Source of the DNA: Cristatella mucedo
Taxonomy: Eukaryota > Bryozoa > Phylactolaemata > Cristatellidae
DNA length: 64,000 nt
NCBI GenBank assembly: GCA_009760855.2
Contig: WPIO01000008.1
Location: 11,690,001-11,754,000 of the forward strand
Direction: 5' to 3'
Below are positions 32,523 to 53,695 of this stretch, one piece after another (positions within the stretch are counted from its first letter, which is position 1; every line of letters begins with the position of its first letter). Under the pieces are notes generated by a model. That model made no database searches and was not told the DNA's origin. It worked only from the letters and a program-made list of their open reading frames with translations. Both the position numbers and the translations under genes were made by a program.

Positions 32523-34879
32523 CTCCTCTGTCGCTCGTCTCTCTATCGCTTCTATTTTTTGTATGTTTCATCACTCTCTTTGGCCTCCTGTTTTGGATCG
32601 CATTCTACATGTGCTGAGTACCGTAGCTATAATTCAGTTGTATAAAATATAATTCATTTGTATAGCGCCCTAAGAGAAATTAATCTCTATTCAGGCGTTT
32701 CATATATGCCGCTGGGCTCGAGCCCAAGACCTCGGCTAGACCTTGATCATCTTAACCGTTGTGCCAAACCTTTTGATTCGCACCCTTAGAGCTCAAGCGC
32801 TACCAGTTTATTTCAAGTGATCAGAAAGAGCACCCAGGATCTCCGCAGGGTTCGCAGCTGGCCGCACGTTGGCCACTCGTTATTGTGCCATTCAGCTGGA
32901 GAATCTGAGACCGCGTGCGATAAACCCACCGAATGAGCTTGCCATGAACCAGAACCGCCCTGCACCTGACGGCAGTTTGTGGTAAAAAGAAATACTTGCT
33001 AATTTAACAGCCACTTTTTAATAGCAACAGAAGAGCCTTTATGGCTTTCATCACCGCTTGCAGCGGCGATAAAGAATCACTCATCCCGCAGAATTTGAAC
33101 CCATGACCTTGGGACCGAGGTCGTGAAAAGCAGCCGCCTTACCTAGTGTGCCATCACGCGTTCGTGCGAATTTTGCGTATTTGTTCGTTATGTTAAACGA
33201 AGAAAAAAGAGTTGGCTGCCGGAATTTCCGAAGAAGTGGGTGCGCTGTCGAGCCACGTCCACTCCCTAACTACTTCCAGGGCCACTATTTGCAAGTCAGC
33301 TCTGTCTGACCCCGGTGAGGCCAGTCGTTAGCCTGCCCGACGAAGCCTTTTTACCGCGAGCCTTCTTTCTGTAAGAGCCACTTTTGAGCCGCCTCTGACT
33401 TGGCATATGTAGGCACGCTTAGCCGAGTACAAAATTACAGAGCGGTCCATCGAGCAGCTAATACGCGATTCAACTACGAATTGTTTTCACAATTCTCTGA
33501 GATGACGTGATTTTTCTAACGTGCGCGATGCTGTGCTTCATTTACTGCTACTATTTGTCTACTTTAGATTTCTGGGCATCATGCCGTGTTATAGCCGCAG
33601 TCACAACGCTCTGTCTTGTAAGATGGTATCATTCTACCCAAGCAATGCTAGCAAGGGATTGCCTACACACATGGCGACGATAATGTTGTATGAGCCATCG
33701 AGCGGCTGTCTTCTTGCGGTAAGCCACCTATAAGCGCTCGGTTTTGAATGAAGTCTGTGAGAGTCAGTGCAACTGTACGTGCTGTCCAAAGGGCACCCGA
33801 CAAAAATGCGAAATCTAGAAACTCCGACAGGTTCGTGCACGACAAAAGCGCATAACTATAATAATAATTTTTTTCAAGTATATGATTTAATTGATTTAAT
33901 TGGCTCGTTGTCTTCCAAATCAGTTACTATTAAACCAAAAAGAAATAAATATCGCATTATACTCATAGTGTGGAAGTAACTATAGTGCGTCTCGTTTCTG
34001 CATGCATTACAAATGCAAACTCTGAATTCGGCAAATACCATGTCGGATTTTGAGAAAGCCATTCAGAAAGCCTGTTAAACTATCCATCCTGGAGCGCAGC
34101 AAGTTGGATTCTTGTTTGAGCCGTGATGGCACGCTAGATAAGGTGGTTGCTTTTCATGACCTCGGTCCCGAAGTCGTGGGTTCGAATCCGTGGGCGATCC
34201 TTTATCGCCGCTGCAAGCAGTGGTGATAGCCGTAAAGGCTCTTACTGTCACTATATAAAAGAAGCTGCTGGATCATGGTAACCCTGGTGCAAGCGGACTG
34301 CGATAACTACCTGAATATTGGTCCGAATGATATGCAAATAGGCTAATAATGTCGGGCTCGTCGAGTTCTATTCGTCAGCAAAAAGACAGCGATTTCGAAA
34401 ATGATGATTTTCGTTTCGAAAGTGGGCAGTGGCTGACCAGATCCCGGGCAAGGATCCGGGGCTCGATCACGAAAACTGAGCCTATTTTTTTGAGAAATAG
34501 CTCAGGATTGATGGCTGATTTTGGAAAACCGTCGGTCCCTTCTTCGGGCGCCCTACAGAACGTATATGCACGCCTGGAGCAGCCGGGAAATGTTTCCAAG
34601 AACTTGCACACCAGCACCATTGCGTTATTAAGAACATCATTGCTAACATCTTTTATATCGTCATTATAGCCAACCGTAGTGTGCATCCTTTCATTGAGCT
34701 CTTTCGCACATAGTTCTTCAGATTGCTTTGACATTATTCTGACGGTGCTGCTCCTGAATCAGTTCAACGGCGTTTTCGACTTCGAAACGCTATATTTTTT
34801 ACAGCAGCTATCGACAAAATGAATAATTATTTGCGACTCTACTTTCGGCAATTTGGTAACCCGGGTTACCTCCATCAGG

Positions 34880-34972
<93 letters not shown>

Positions 34973-37900
34973 GAGCTCGGATATATATATCTCGCACAGA
35001 ATCTTTGGTGCAAGATTCAAGATTTCAATCTTGCAGAAGAATACCGCGAGGGCGAAAACCTGCGAGCGTAAGTCGAAATAATTTTAGCACTGAGCTTTGT
35101 TCCTGTAGCGGATGCTCCTGCTGCTTTCGAAGAATTGGCCTGTGACTGCCCTCCTCTAATGGCACCATGGAACAACTAGTAGGAAGACGTATACATTGTC
35201 AGATAGCTAAGAAGTCGACGTGCAAATCCAAGGTTTAACTTGCAACTAAGGAATTTTTGGGGACGGAATGAATAACGGCGATACAGCTGATATTAAAATA
35301 AACGTAAAAACACCACTGCTTTGATTCCAAATTATACTGGCTATTTTTACGGGTTTACCCACCAAATGTCGTGCAATTGTGCTTTTGCGTTCTCATGCTA
35401 TGGCCTCAAGTTACCTAGGTCAGCCAGCCTATTTACACATTCAAACGGCGATACAGCTGCCAGTTCCACAAAAAAGTTCACACAACTGCGGTTTTTAACC
35501 GAAATTATAGAGAACAGTACGCAAAGTTTACGCACAAAATTTCATGGGAATTCAAATGCTTGTTCTCAGGCTCTGATGGCCTCAGATGGCCCCGACCAGC
35601 GAGCCTCCCAAATTATTTCAACAGCGATACAGCTGCCATTTCCACAGTAGGTGTTGTAAAACTATGGTTTTGATGCCAAATTATAGTAAAAGTGCTTCGG
35701 GTTTACCCGCATAAGTTCATGACATTGGGTGGGCATGTTCTAATGCTATGGCCTCAAAAAAACTGCAGCTAGGCTTGTTTGTCGAGAGCATCGAAGCTGC
35801 CATATCACACCACTTCTCGCCGATCTGCACTGGCTACTAGTCAAGCAACTGATCGAATTCAAGGTTTTGTCGCTCACTTTTAGGTCCCTTCATTCTTTGG
35901 CTCCACCCTACGTATCAGATATACTCTCCCGCCAGGCCCGCCATCGCACCCACCCGCTTTTCGGAAACCAACTGTTTACCTATACCTCATACAAACCTGA
36001 AATCCTTTGGAGACCGTGCATTTAGTTCGTATGCTCCCAAAGCCTGGAACTCACTCCCGACTTGCTTCACGACATCCCCTGACTTGATCACATTTAGAAA
36101 GAAATTAAAACGCACCTATTTATGACAGCATTTAGTGGGTCCCTGTGATTCGTCCGTGATGTGCTTATGAGCTCACTGTGCATGCTGCCAATAACCACAC
36201 TTGCTGCTGACCCTGTGCATGTCACCCCTAACCATGTTATACATGTTGTTTATCAAGCATGATACCACTCAACATTCGATGTGTTTTCTTTGCAGCAAAT
36301 GTAAAGCGCCTAGAAAGAGATTGAGTTCTCTGAGGGTGCTTTAAAAAGTGTATTATTATTATGAAATGGTCCGGGCATTGGAGGCCATAGCAATATTACG
36401 CGGTAGCACAATCGCACAAAATTTGGGGGTAAATGCGGAACACTTTTATCTATAATAAGCAATCAAAACCGCAGTTCAACGACGCTGTATTGCAGTCCTG
36501 CAGTTCGAAAATGCAGTGCGGGCAGGGACACTGCACGAAAACTGGCTTTGGTTGGTAAACTCGAAAAACTGTTTGCGATAACATGAAATCAAACTTCAGT
36601 TGCTCAACCCTTGTTTTGTAAATGGCAACTTTATCCCAATTTGATTACGTACGGAGGCTGGCTGGTCCTGGCCATTGGAGGTAATAGCATGAGAGCGCCT
36701 ACGCGCTATGCCAAGAAATTTGCTTGGTTAACCAAGAACAATGTTGTTTACAATGAGGAATCAAACCAAGGTTTTGCGTAGCTATTGTAGAAATGTCAGT
36801 TTTATAGCAGTTCGAGAAAGCCCCGCGGCCGGGGCCGTTGGAGGACATTGTATTAGAATGCATGCAAAATTTTACGAAATTTTGGGGGTGAACCATACTG
36901 TCATTTTCTATAATGTGGAATTAAAACCACATATTCGCGATGCTTATTGTGGAAATAGAAGCTGTATAGCCGTTAGAATATGTAAGTATGCTGGCTGACC
37001 TGGGGCATCTGAGGCTTTATTTAGCACGAGATCACGCGAGTGGAAATTGCACGTAATTTGGTGGGTAAACCTGTATCGTCATCTTGTATAATTTGAAATT
37101 ACCGAAGTGTTCTTGCGCTTTGTGTGGAAATGGCAGCTGTATCACAGCGTACCGCAACTATTCGTGGGACGCGAATGTGTGTGCTCGAAGCATCAACAAC
37201 TTACCACGGAGCAGTCCTAATCGGAGATTACCTTCAAGAAATCGCACACAACCTGAGCATCTATTTAAAAAAATAGGCTAACATGCCATTTCAAAATATA
37301 TTAAAAAGCTAGCATAAATTGTAATGCGATGTGAGTTATACTATGCATGCATTTTCTCTAATAAAATGCTCTAATTATGAATATCTATTTAAACCAGCAT
37401 CCCTTAAAATTAATTTTTTTCGCACTTTCGTCGGCACGCTTTTGTCCTGCTCGCTTATGTCGTTTCGTTTTTGTTGGAATGCTTTTTATCGGGTTACCGT
37501 CCAAAGTGATTGGCCATTCCAGACTATAGAGGCTGAAACGATCACAGCTCTCAGGACAGCAGCAGTGTCAGCTGTTGCCACAAAGGTGAGCCGGTTCTCA
37601 AGCTTAGGCTCAGCTGTTTTAGTAGCTTCATTGTAGCGCTTTCGTATGTTCTGACCGTCGTACAAAAGGCTGCTCAATGCTGAATTTTCTTGACTAACCA
37701 ATCCTTTTGCACGAATCTCAAGTCAGTACGAATGTAGTGCATGCAACTTTTACCTATTTGAAGCTGCTACAGCTGTGCCCCGAAGTTAAGAAACAACAAT
37801 GTTAACCGATGGTAGCACATCGTAGGTCGCTAAATTGTACAGAGGTGCAGAGGAACTCTGCAGCGACAGTTGTGAAAGTTATCACCCACCTTCGAGGACC

Positions 37901-40900
37901 AAGTCGAGCAGTGGATATGGTCTCCGATCAATGCTGATGTCATGATTGCAGCTCGGCTCCCAATAGCACTTACAAATCTGCACATGCAGGTGTTATTACA
38001 TCAGCGTTCGGCTAGAGTACTAAGTGGATTTTTGGCACACAGCCCCACGGCAGACGGCCCTCATTTGTTATGCATTTTGAACTGGACAAAATGAAAAGTA
38101 TGAACCTGGATTTTCCCAGGTCTTCTATTGCTAACTGGTGAAGTACTCTCTTGATGCTAGAACCTCTCCCACTACTGAAAAAAGGACTAGGCTGAAATTG
38201 CTCCGGTCCTGGATGTAGAGGAAGCCCGACTCAATACTATTACTAAGCAGCAGGCCAGTAACCGTAGCCACCAGTCACTTCAGACATAGCTGTAGGCAGA
38301 CACTCAGAAACTCTTGATCACAGTCATCACATCATACACTCAGCTATGGTGAAGCTTTTTGAAGAATTTTAAGTGCCAGTTTGTCTTGGTCCCGTATACT
38401 AACTTGCCTTTCTTGCTAGAGAACGGACTGTACTAGGGTGGTCCTGAGTACAAGAGCATATATCGGGGCGAGCACCTTAGCCGCTGGACCAAATCCAGCA
38501 AGGCGTGAGAGCACTACACACGATCCTCATTAAAGTTGTTTGGACACGAGTTTGTCTGGTAAATGCTTATTAAAAGGTGACTTCTTTCTATTTGTGCTCT
38601 CATATTGTCTCGTGCCTGCACGGTCGCACACATTTCGGGCTTCACTCGAGAGCACTGGCTACATCACACCCTTCCATGCGGCTGTGGTAGTGACGGTTTT
38701 CCTTTTCTCCTTGAGCAGTACTTGAGAAGCCACGACAACGAGGCCAAGGTGCTGGCCATTCTGGGATCGGGTGTGCAGGCCAGGAGTCACGCCAAGGTTC
38801 TGTCGCTCCTGTTCAGCTTCTCTGAGGTAAGCTCGATAGGTCATGCTCGACAGGTCATGCATGCTATGCACTTTGTGAAACTTTGCCCGAGCTGACGTGA
38901 AAGTGGCAAGAGGAACACCCAGGATTTATAAACTATGAACCGTACATACTAACTGCCCAAAGAGGCTCTAGGTAGTTAGTATGTACTGCATGCAAATGTA
39001 TGTATGTACAGGTATATAGCAGCTCGGCAGCCAATTGCAATGGAAACATACGCATGCACTCAGGGTTTTGGCTTGAGTACGGAATTAGAGGCAATGCATA
39101 GCCACCGAGCTAAACCTTTGGGGCACGTATTGAGGGCAGAGCAGGAGAAGGGAATTTTTAGAGCTCTAGTAGTATAGCATTCGACCGTAAAGCCAGAGGC
39201 ATTGGGATCGTTCTGCGATCAAGGCAAATTTTCCCCTCTCAGTCCCACACCAGCCGGCCTTGGGTTGTTCTGTGTTAATCAATGATTTTGCCCGACCTAT
39301 CCTTTGCCATGCTAGCAGACCTTACAGGGTCATCCTTCTAGATCGCTCAAGAATGTGACCCCCGAGATGTTAAAAAGCAGCTCTATTCAGAGTGGTTCTG
39401 ATGCATGCAAACCATGTCTGGGATGTCGAGTGCCTAGTGCCTGCACATTTACCTCTTCGACATAAAGCGATGCTTCGTGGAGGAGCATCGGCACAACACA
39501 AGAAGAGTGCTGTTACACTGTCAGACCTGTCTTGAAGTGCCACCCAAGGGCCAAGCAAAGTGACGGCTAGACAGATGATGCCCATTGCAGGTTCCAATTT
39601 ATCGGTCAATTCGCATGCAGTGACAGGACGAAAGTGGTCTTATGAGTGGGTGCGGGAGAGGTGGGCTTGCATATAAGTTGGTAACCACTTTTGACCTTAC
39701 TTTCTTCGAGCTGTAAGAGATAGAAATTTCTTTAGCAGCACCCAGCATCTGGCTATCTGTTGAGTATGCGTAAAAACAACACCAGGTGCAGCAGCTTCCT
39801 CTCTCGATCGAGCACCCTGGCTCATCAGGCACATCTTGCGTGCGTGCAGCTTGGTGTTTGAGCGTTGGCTCGTCACGATCGTACGACGGACCTCAAGAGC
39901 ACCAAGTGTCAACTGTTGCACGTTCTCATTCGGGCCCCTAAAACCAGTGGTTAAGTTTCGGACATAGCAGCAGCATCGATGGGTCCTCGACAAACACCTG
40001 ACTTGATGAAGACACTGCACACCCGATCCTTTAACAATAGGCTGGGGGTGCTAACGCTGGCACAAACGTGTCCCACCAGTCCCCGGTGAGACAGGCAAGT
40101 CAGCTCAAAAGACGGCAGCAAGTTCTGAAATGGGGTGGGCTGGTTCGGCGATCCGGTTGAAGCCATTGCAATGGGGTTTTCTGTACAACGCTTGAAGATG
40201 CATCAAGCTGGGGTTTGTTGTGGCCGTAGTACAGCTGCTTGACCTCTACCTTTTTTTATTTAGATTCATTGTGTAGCACTCTGACCCTAGGGTATAGATC
40301 CCTGTCGATCCGCAGGATGCCACGTCAGGTCATGGCTGTAAAGATTTTTGCAGGCACTAATTTTCCTAGGTCCGCGTGTGGAGCAGGAATGCTGCCAATG
40401 CACAGAAGTGTGCTGCTGACATCGGTGGTACAGCGATACACAGCGCCGAGGAGGCAGTCAGCGGGGCCGACGTCATCATTACAGCAACGTTTTCCACAAC
40501 TCCGGTAGTGAAGGCCGAGTGGCTCAAGCCTTCTGCACACATCAACGGTATGGCCTACATTGGTGGCCTTGCGCAGACTCGCTGCAACCTTGAGAGGGGC
40601 TGTTGCTGCTTATAGCTGATGCACCATGAACACGACTTGTAGCTGTCGGTGCATGCCGACCCGACTGGCAAGAAGTCGACGCGCAAATTATGCAGACATC
40701 GCGTGTCTACGTCGACAACCGGCAGGCTGCTGCAATGGAAGCTGGCGACATAATTTTATCTAAAGTATGGCGATTTTCAGCTGCAGGTCTCAAAGTCCAC
40801 GAGAAATAGCCCTTTACAGGTGTTAGATACACCCGATATTCTTCTAAATAATTAATCTAATTATTTGTATCTTAATGGTTATCACTGTGAACACATTTTT

Positions 40901-43865
40901 ACTCATGTTGTTCGTGGTAGTGTTGTTTCGTAGCTGCTTATATCTCAAAAGTTGACAAATGGCTACCATTCCCCCTAAAATTTGCTTTCTGAGACCAAGG
41001 CAATGACATTCTGAAATTTACCTGAATTAAAAATACAAACATTTCTACTTAAGCTGAAGGGCATATGAATGTTTTTATTTACACCGGGCCATAAAAACTA
41101 TTGAACGAAAAATAAAAATTGGCATGTACTTCTACTTAATTTATTCCGAAATGATCACAACAGATATGGAAAAAACAAGTAGTTTTTCAAGATTTAGGAT
41201 TTTACTGATAATTACTATGGTCAAGAATCAGCATCTAAATCTCAAATCCAGAATAAGCCCCCCCAAAAAGTCAGTCTCTTAATGCATTCTCGTTAAGGTT
41301 TCCTTGGTAGCCATGTTCAAAGCCTAGAATATCTTGGTGGAAATGCTCTCCTTGCTTCTCTGCCTCACATATTCTCCTTGAATTTATAAAGAGGAACATC
41401 AAGAATATGTACTCTGAAAAAACTCTTTACCAGTGTCCAGTGTTTTAACCAGCTCCACCTAGTTTTCGGCATTGCAGTTGCTCCGAAAGGCCTGTACGAC
41501 CATTGTTTTCCAAAACGCCTTCTCCATACCTGTGAGTTTCTTAAGGTGATTCATAACATTCCAGACCTTTTTTATATGCAGTCCTAGACGACAGCTTTGA
41601 CATTTTCTTCTGGAAGCTTGGGAAACAGGTCTTGAAGATCAAAGATGAAGAGAGAAACACACTGAGACGGCGAGACTAATTTTAATGCGCTGTGTTTTAG
41701 ACTTACTACCTGAAGGTCAAAGGACAGAAGGTAATACTTAGGCCACGTTAACCTCCACAAGTCCTAGATCGTGAGATGCTTACTTATAATAATGATGATA
41801 CATTTGTAAAGCACCCCAAAAGAAATATCTCTCTCTAGGCACTTTATGTATGCTGGAAAGGATTTTGATTAGTGATACCATAAACGGTTTCAGCACGTAA
41901 AGCACACAAAGGGCAATGCACACAGGAGGAGAAAAAACTGAGGAATAGGCGGGTCTTTAGCTTCTTTTCATATGTCAAGTCAGAGGATGTCGAGATGTCA
42001 ATCGTAAGAGTTCCAGGCTTTGGGAGCATACAAACTGTAGACACGGTCTCCAAACGAGTTATTGGGTTGAGTCACAGCTAATCGACCAGAATCGGTGGAG
42101 TGGGAGATATGATTGGAAGTCTTATTAGGTAGTATGCCAGATAAGAAAGCAAGTGAATGAAAAGATCTAAAAATGAGTGACAGACCCTTGAATCGGTGAA
42201 CTGTTTGGCGGGGAGCCCGCGCAGCTCGGCTAGTAGTCGTATAATAGGGCAGTTGTGACGTTAACTACAAACAAGCCTAGCTGCTGAGCAGCTGCGCCCA
42301 TCGTAAGCTGCTGACTGTGCAAGCCATACGACCGTCAAGTAGTTGGTTACAGAAGTCAACAGTGGTTGTCACAAATGCACCACTCACTTGGCTGTGCTAA
42401 GGCTTGACTTGCATGTGCCCTCGTCTAGGCCCAAATTTTTGCAATATCGCACAGCCAAAAGGAAGCAGGCTTGACTAAAGAGCTGATGCAGTTATCATTT
42501 GGTTTTAGAATAGCAACCAGATTCCGTGCAGAGGCTACCGGGGACATGCTGCCCCAGCTCATTTTGAGAGCTATGTGTTACGATTCTGAGTGACACTAGG
42601 TTTGATCAAAATTATTAAGTCACAAATCCGTTTCTATAGTTGCTATTCATTGGCACTACTAGTCAGTGTTGAACAGATATTGCTCTGGATTTGGCAAACT
42701 GCTGCAATAGGCTAGTGGATCAGCTACTTATTGTGCCTTAAGAGTAACCTGCACAAACTGTCACCCCGTGCTGGCAGCAATGCAAACTGCTTCAAGCAGT
42801 GGTTGGTTTCTGTCATGCTGCTGCTGCTACCGTTGCTCTACTTTCAGGTCACAGACTTGCTGAAGCAGTTCTGGGCACAAGAGTAGGTGAGCAGAATCAT
42901 TTCGTTTGTAGGCCTCCATCGAAGCTGAGCTCGGCGAAGTGATCTCCGGCAAGGTATCGGTACCTACTACAACCAGCACCACCGTTTTCAAATCCCTGGG
43001 TAAGCAAGGCGACAGCGATTAGTGATACCGGCCATCAACCCCACCAGCCAGGTTGCATGCTAGCATGAGGCAGAGTGGACCGTATTGGAAGTGCAATGCT
43101 AAACTTTCGGCCCTGTTCTTGAGCATAGAACAATGATCAAGCCACTTTTGGCAAATAAGTGCTATAAAGCAGGACTCCTATAAATAAGCAGTATAAGCTG
43201 CATGCGAAGCAGTGTGAAAAAACTTCAAAAAGAAGCTAAAATCATACATTTTCTACATGGCCATTGCTCAGTCCGAGTAATTGGTCCTTTTATGTGGTTG
43301 TGCATAGCGAAATTGCAATTCGTGACTAAGAGCAGCAGTGACATGCTCATCTGTGCACGATTTGCTTATCTGTGCACGATTGAGCGAGTATTGGTAACCG
43401 AGGGTCCTATTAACCAATGGCCGAGATTCTTTTGTGTGCTCTTTCATGCCTGCTTGCTCTAGAATGATAACTGTGAGCTTCTGCATGCTTGCCTAAGGAG
43501 GGTGCCTTGCTTTTCATCAACTACTGGTTATTGCTGCTCTTTCAAGGAATTGTTAAGCCCCTGAATAGAGATTGAGTCCTCTTAAAGCGCTATGCAAACC
43601 TATTATTATTATTATTATTATTATTATTATCATCATTTTTAACCACCTAAGCCATCGCATATGGTAATACTTGCCTTAGGTCGAGGGATTTGGGCTTCCA
43701 ATGCTTGCCAATCGCAGCTTTTCATTGGACAGTAACTTGTGTCGTGGTTGCACCTTGTTATGATAGTGACTGCTATCTGTTTGTCTCACAGGTCTGGCAG
43801 TGGAAGATGCAGTTGCTGCTCGACTTGTTTATGACACATATATGTCTAAGCTGATTCAAAACTAA
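30250..43865 (+). CDS. CRYM: Mu-crystallin / ketimine reductase, complete gene, 8 exons
   Basis: Cytosolic NAD(P)H-dependent reductase of the ornithine cyclodeaminase/mu-crystallin family; the mammalian enzyme reduces cyclic ketimines and binds thyroid hormone (family knowledge). Exons: 30250-30413, 33568-33718, 37523-37585, 38719-38826, 40370-40547, 40643-40764, 42912-42999, 43792-43865. All are GT-AG with consistent phases: 948 nt, 315 residues plus TAA, against 314 in human. Motifs in order: QPVRTVIPV (substrate-site Arg), FLGIMPCYS, ITALRTAA, a Rossmann LGSGVQAR, GADVIITATF, AVGACRPDWQEVD, FKSLGLAVEDAVAARLVYD. It keeps TALRTAA, closer to bacterial ornithine cyclodeaminases than the human TAKRTAA. 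No break or missing residue was seen. Whether it binds thyroid hormone in this animal cannot be judged. Confidence 0.95.
30420..30920. other. CpG-rich block in CRYM intron 1
   Basis: About 500 bp strikingly richer in G+C and CpG than the surroundings, starting next to CRYM exon 1. Overlapping frames are open on both strands for compositional reasons. It may be a CpG island extending the divergent promoter on the NUP85 upstream side. Confidence 0.5.
32008..32095. repeat. (TC)n microsatellite
   Basis: CT in the CRYM sense, intron 1. Confidence 0.95.
32185..32375 (+). mobile_element. LINE family 1 tail in CRYM intron 1
   Basis: 3' UTR sequence with GCATGCTGAAATTGTGCATG, then hairpin remnant and ATT-type end; placed between two (CT)n tracts. 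Confidence 0.6.
32390..32518. repeat. (GTCT)n and (TC)n compound microsatellite
   Basis: GTCT units at 32416-32441, then about 75 bp of TC; CT in the CRYM sense. Confidence 0.95.
32640..32772 (-). mobile_element. SINE-B copy in CRYM intron 1
   Basis: Reverse strand: GTTTGGCACAACGGTTAAG, B box GGGCTCGAGCCC, then ACGCCTGAATAGAGATTAAT and GGGCGCTATACAAATGAATT, the family-1 LINE tail. Confidence 0.75.
33010..33170 (-). mobile_element. SINE-A copy in CRYM intron 1
   Basis: Reverse strand matches 26407-26575 from the GATGGCACACTAGGTAAGG head to the tail. Confidence 0.75.
33568..33718 (+). CDS. CRYM: CRYM exon 2
   Basis: Phase 2 in, 0 out; FLGIMPCYS and MLYEPSSGCLLA match YLGVMPAYS and LLFEPSNGTLLA. 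Confidence 0.94.
34117..34265 (+). mobile_element. SINE-A copy in CRYM intron 2
   Basis: Very similar to 26407-26575: GCCGTGATGGCACGCTAG, B box GGGTTCGAATCC, tail AGCCGTAAAGGCTCTTACTG. Confidence 0.8.
34880..34968. repeat. (CA)n microsatellite
   Basis: About 88 bp then ATATAT, in CRYM intron 2. Confidence 0.97.
35270..35775 (+). repeat. ~170-bp satellite, three units
   Basis: Units start with GCGATACAGCTG at about 35276, 35447 and 35623 and share CAAATTATA, GTTTACCC and a GCTATGGCCTC-like end. In CRYM intron 2. Confidence 0.75.
35790..36360 (+). mobile_element. LINE family 1, 3' fragment at the satellite junction
   Basis: Plus-strand copy of the last 570 bp: the LADLHWL-type segment, 3' UTR, hairpin (about 36305-36345) and ATT tail. 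It lies exactly where the flanking 170-bp satellite reverses orientation. Confidence 0.85.
36361..37150 (-). repeat. Same satellite, about five units, inverted
   Basis: Reverse complements of the 35.3-kb units: GGAAATGGCAGCTGTATC-type ends near 36617, 36787, 36949 and 37124 (spacing about 160-175), each preceded by AATCAAAACC-like and GGGTAAAC-like blocks. Confidence 0.7.
37523..37585 (+). CDS. CRYM: CRYM exon 3
   Basis: 21 codons, phase 0 in and out; TALRTAAVSAVATK is the family's conserved Arg-Thr segment. Acceptor CATTCCAG, donor GTGAGC. Confidence 0.92.
38440..38505 (-). mobile_element. SINE-B head fragment
   Basis: Reverse strand TTGGTCCAGCGGCTAAGG matches the SINE-B head; B box lost. 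Confidence 0.4.
38719..38826 (+). CDS. CRYM: CRYM exon 4 (nucleotide-binding)
   Basis: 36 codons, phase 0 in and out; VLAILGSGVQARSHAKVL is the beta-strand plus glycine-rich loop of the Rossmann fold. Confidence 0.95.
40370..40547 (+). CDS. CRYM: CRYM exon 5
   Basis: Phase 0 in, 1 out; VRVWSRNAANA, SGADVIITATF and EWLKPSAHIN follow the mu-crystallin sequence closely. Confidence 0.95.
40643..40764 (+). CDS. CRYM: CRYM exon 6
   Basis: Phase 1 in, 0 out, after a 95-nt intron; AVGACRPDWQEVDAQIM and YVDNRQAAAMEAGD match AVGASRPDWRELDDELM and YVDSQEAALKESGD. Confidence 0.95.
41780..42635 (-). mobile_element. LINE family 1 relic in CRYM intron 6
   Basis: Tail hairpin at about 41795-41850, then degraded C-terminal RT sequence colinear with 59580-60245 (for example, the interval near 41990-42060 matches the one near 59630-59700). 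No intact frame. Confidence 0.8.
42912..42999 (+). CDS. CRYM: CRYM exon 7
   Basis: Phase 0 in, 1 out; ELGEVISGK and TTVFKSL match ELGEVIKG and TTVFKSL. Confidence 0.95.
43455..43633 (+). mobile_element. LINE family 1 tail in CRYM intron 7
   Basis: 3' UTR remnant, hairpin (about 43555-43590) and an expanded (TTA)n tail at 43595-43630. Confidence 0.65.
43792..43865 (+). CDS. CRYM: CRYM exon 8 (stop codon)
   Basis: Phase 1 in; LAVEDAVAARLVYDTYMSKL ends at TAA and matches MAVEDTVAAKLIYDSW. Confidence 0.95.
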
Positions 43866-44147
43866 AGATGAGACACTATGGGTAGAGCTACTCACGTTCT
43901 ACTCGAGTCGGTTCTCCATGCCGAACCAGCAAGCATAACCGGTTGACGGCGAATCAAGAGTCACATATCCATGCACTGCTGCACGTTCTACACAGCCTGC
44001 TTTTTCATGTTTTGTACATGTAAATCTAACAAAAGGGCTCATGAAACTTAAATAATTATATTTATCATTTACAAAATTGTCAAGTCTAGTGCATGAGATC
44101 AGACACAAATGGCTGCTTGTTGCAAGGGACTGACTGTCTTGCATCGA
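43866..44147. other. Convergent CRYM/ARPC1 intergenic interval
   Basis: 282 bp between the two stop codons. No AATAAA or ATTAAA was seen on either strand within it; the first plus-strand ATTAAA is at 44453, inside the last ARPC1 intron. Confidence 0.6.
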
Positions 44148-53692
<9,545 letters not shown>

Positions 53693-53695
53693 TAC

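Larger units (their letters stand above)
37586..40369. other. CRYM introns 3 and 4 (around exon 4)
   Basis: Aside from exon 4 and the SINE-B head, I see no repeats or coding signals. Confidence 0.5.
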
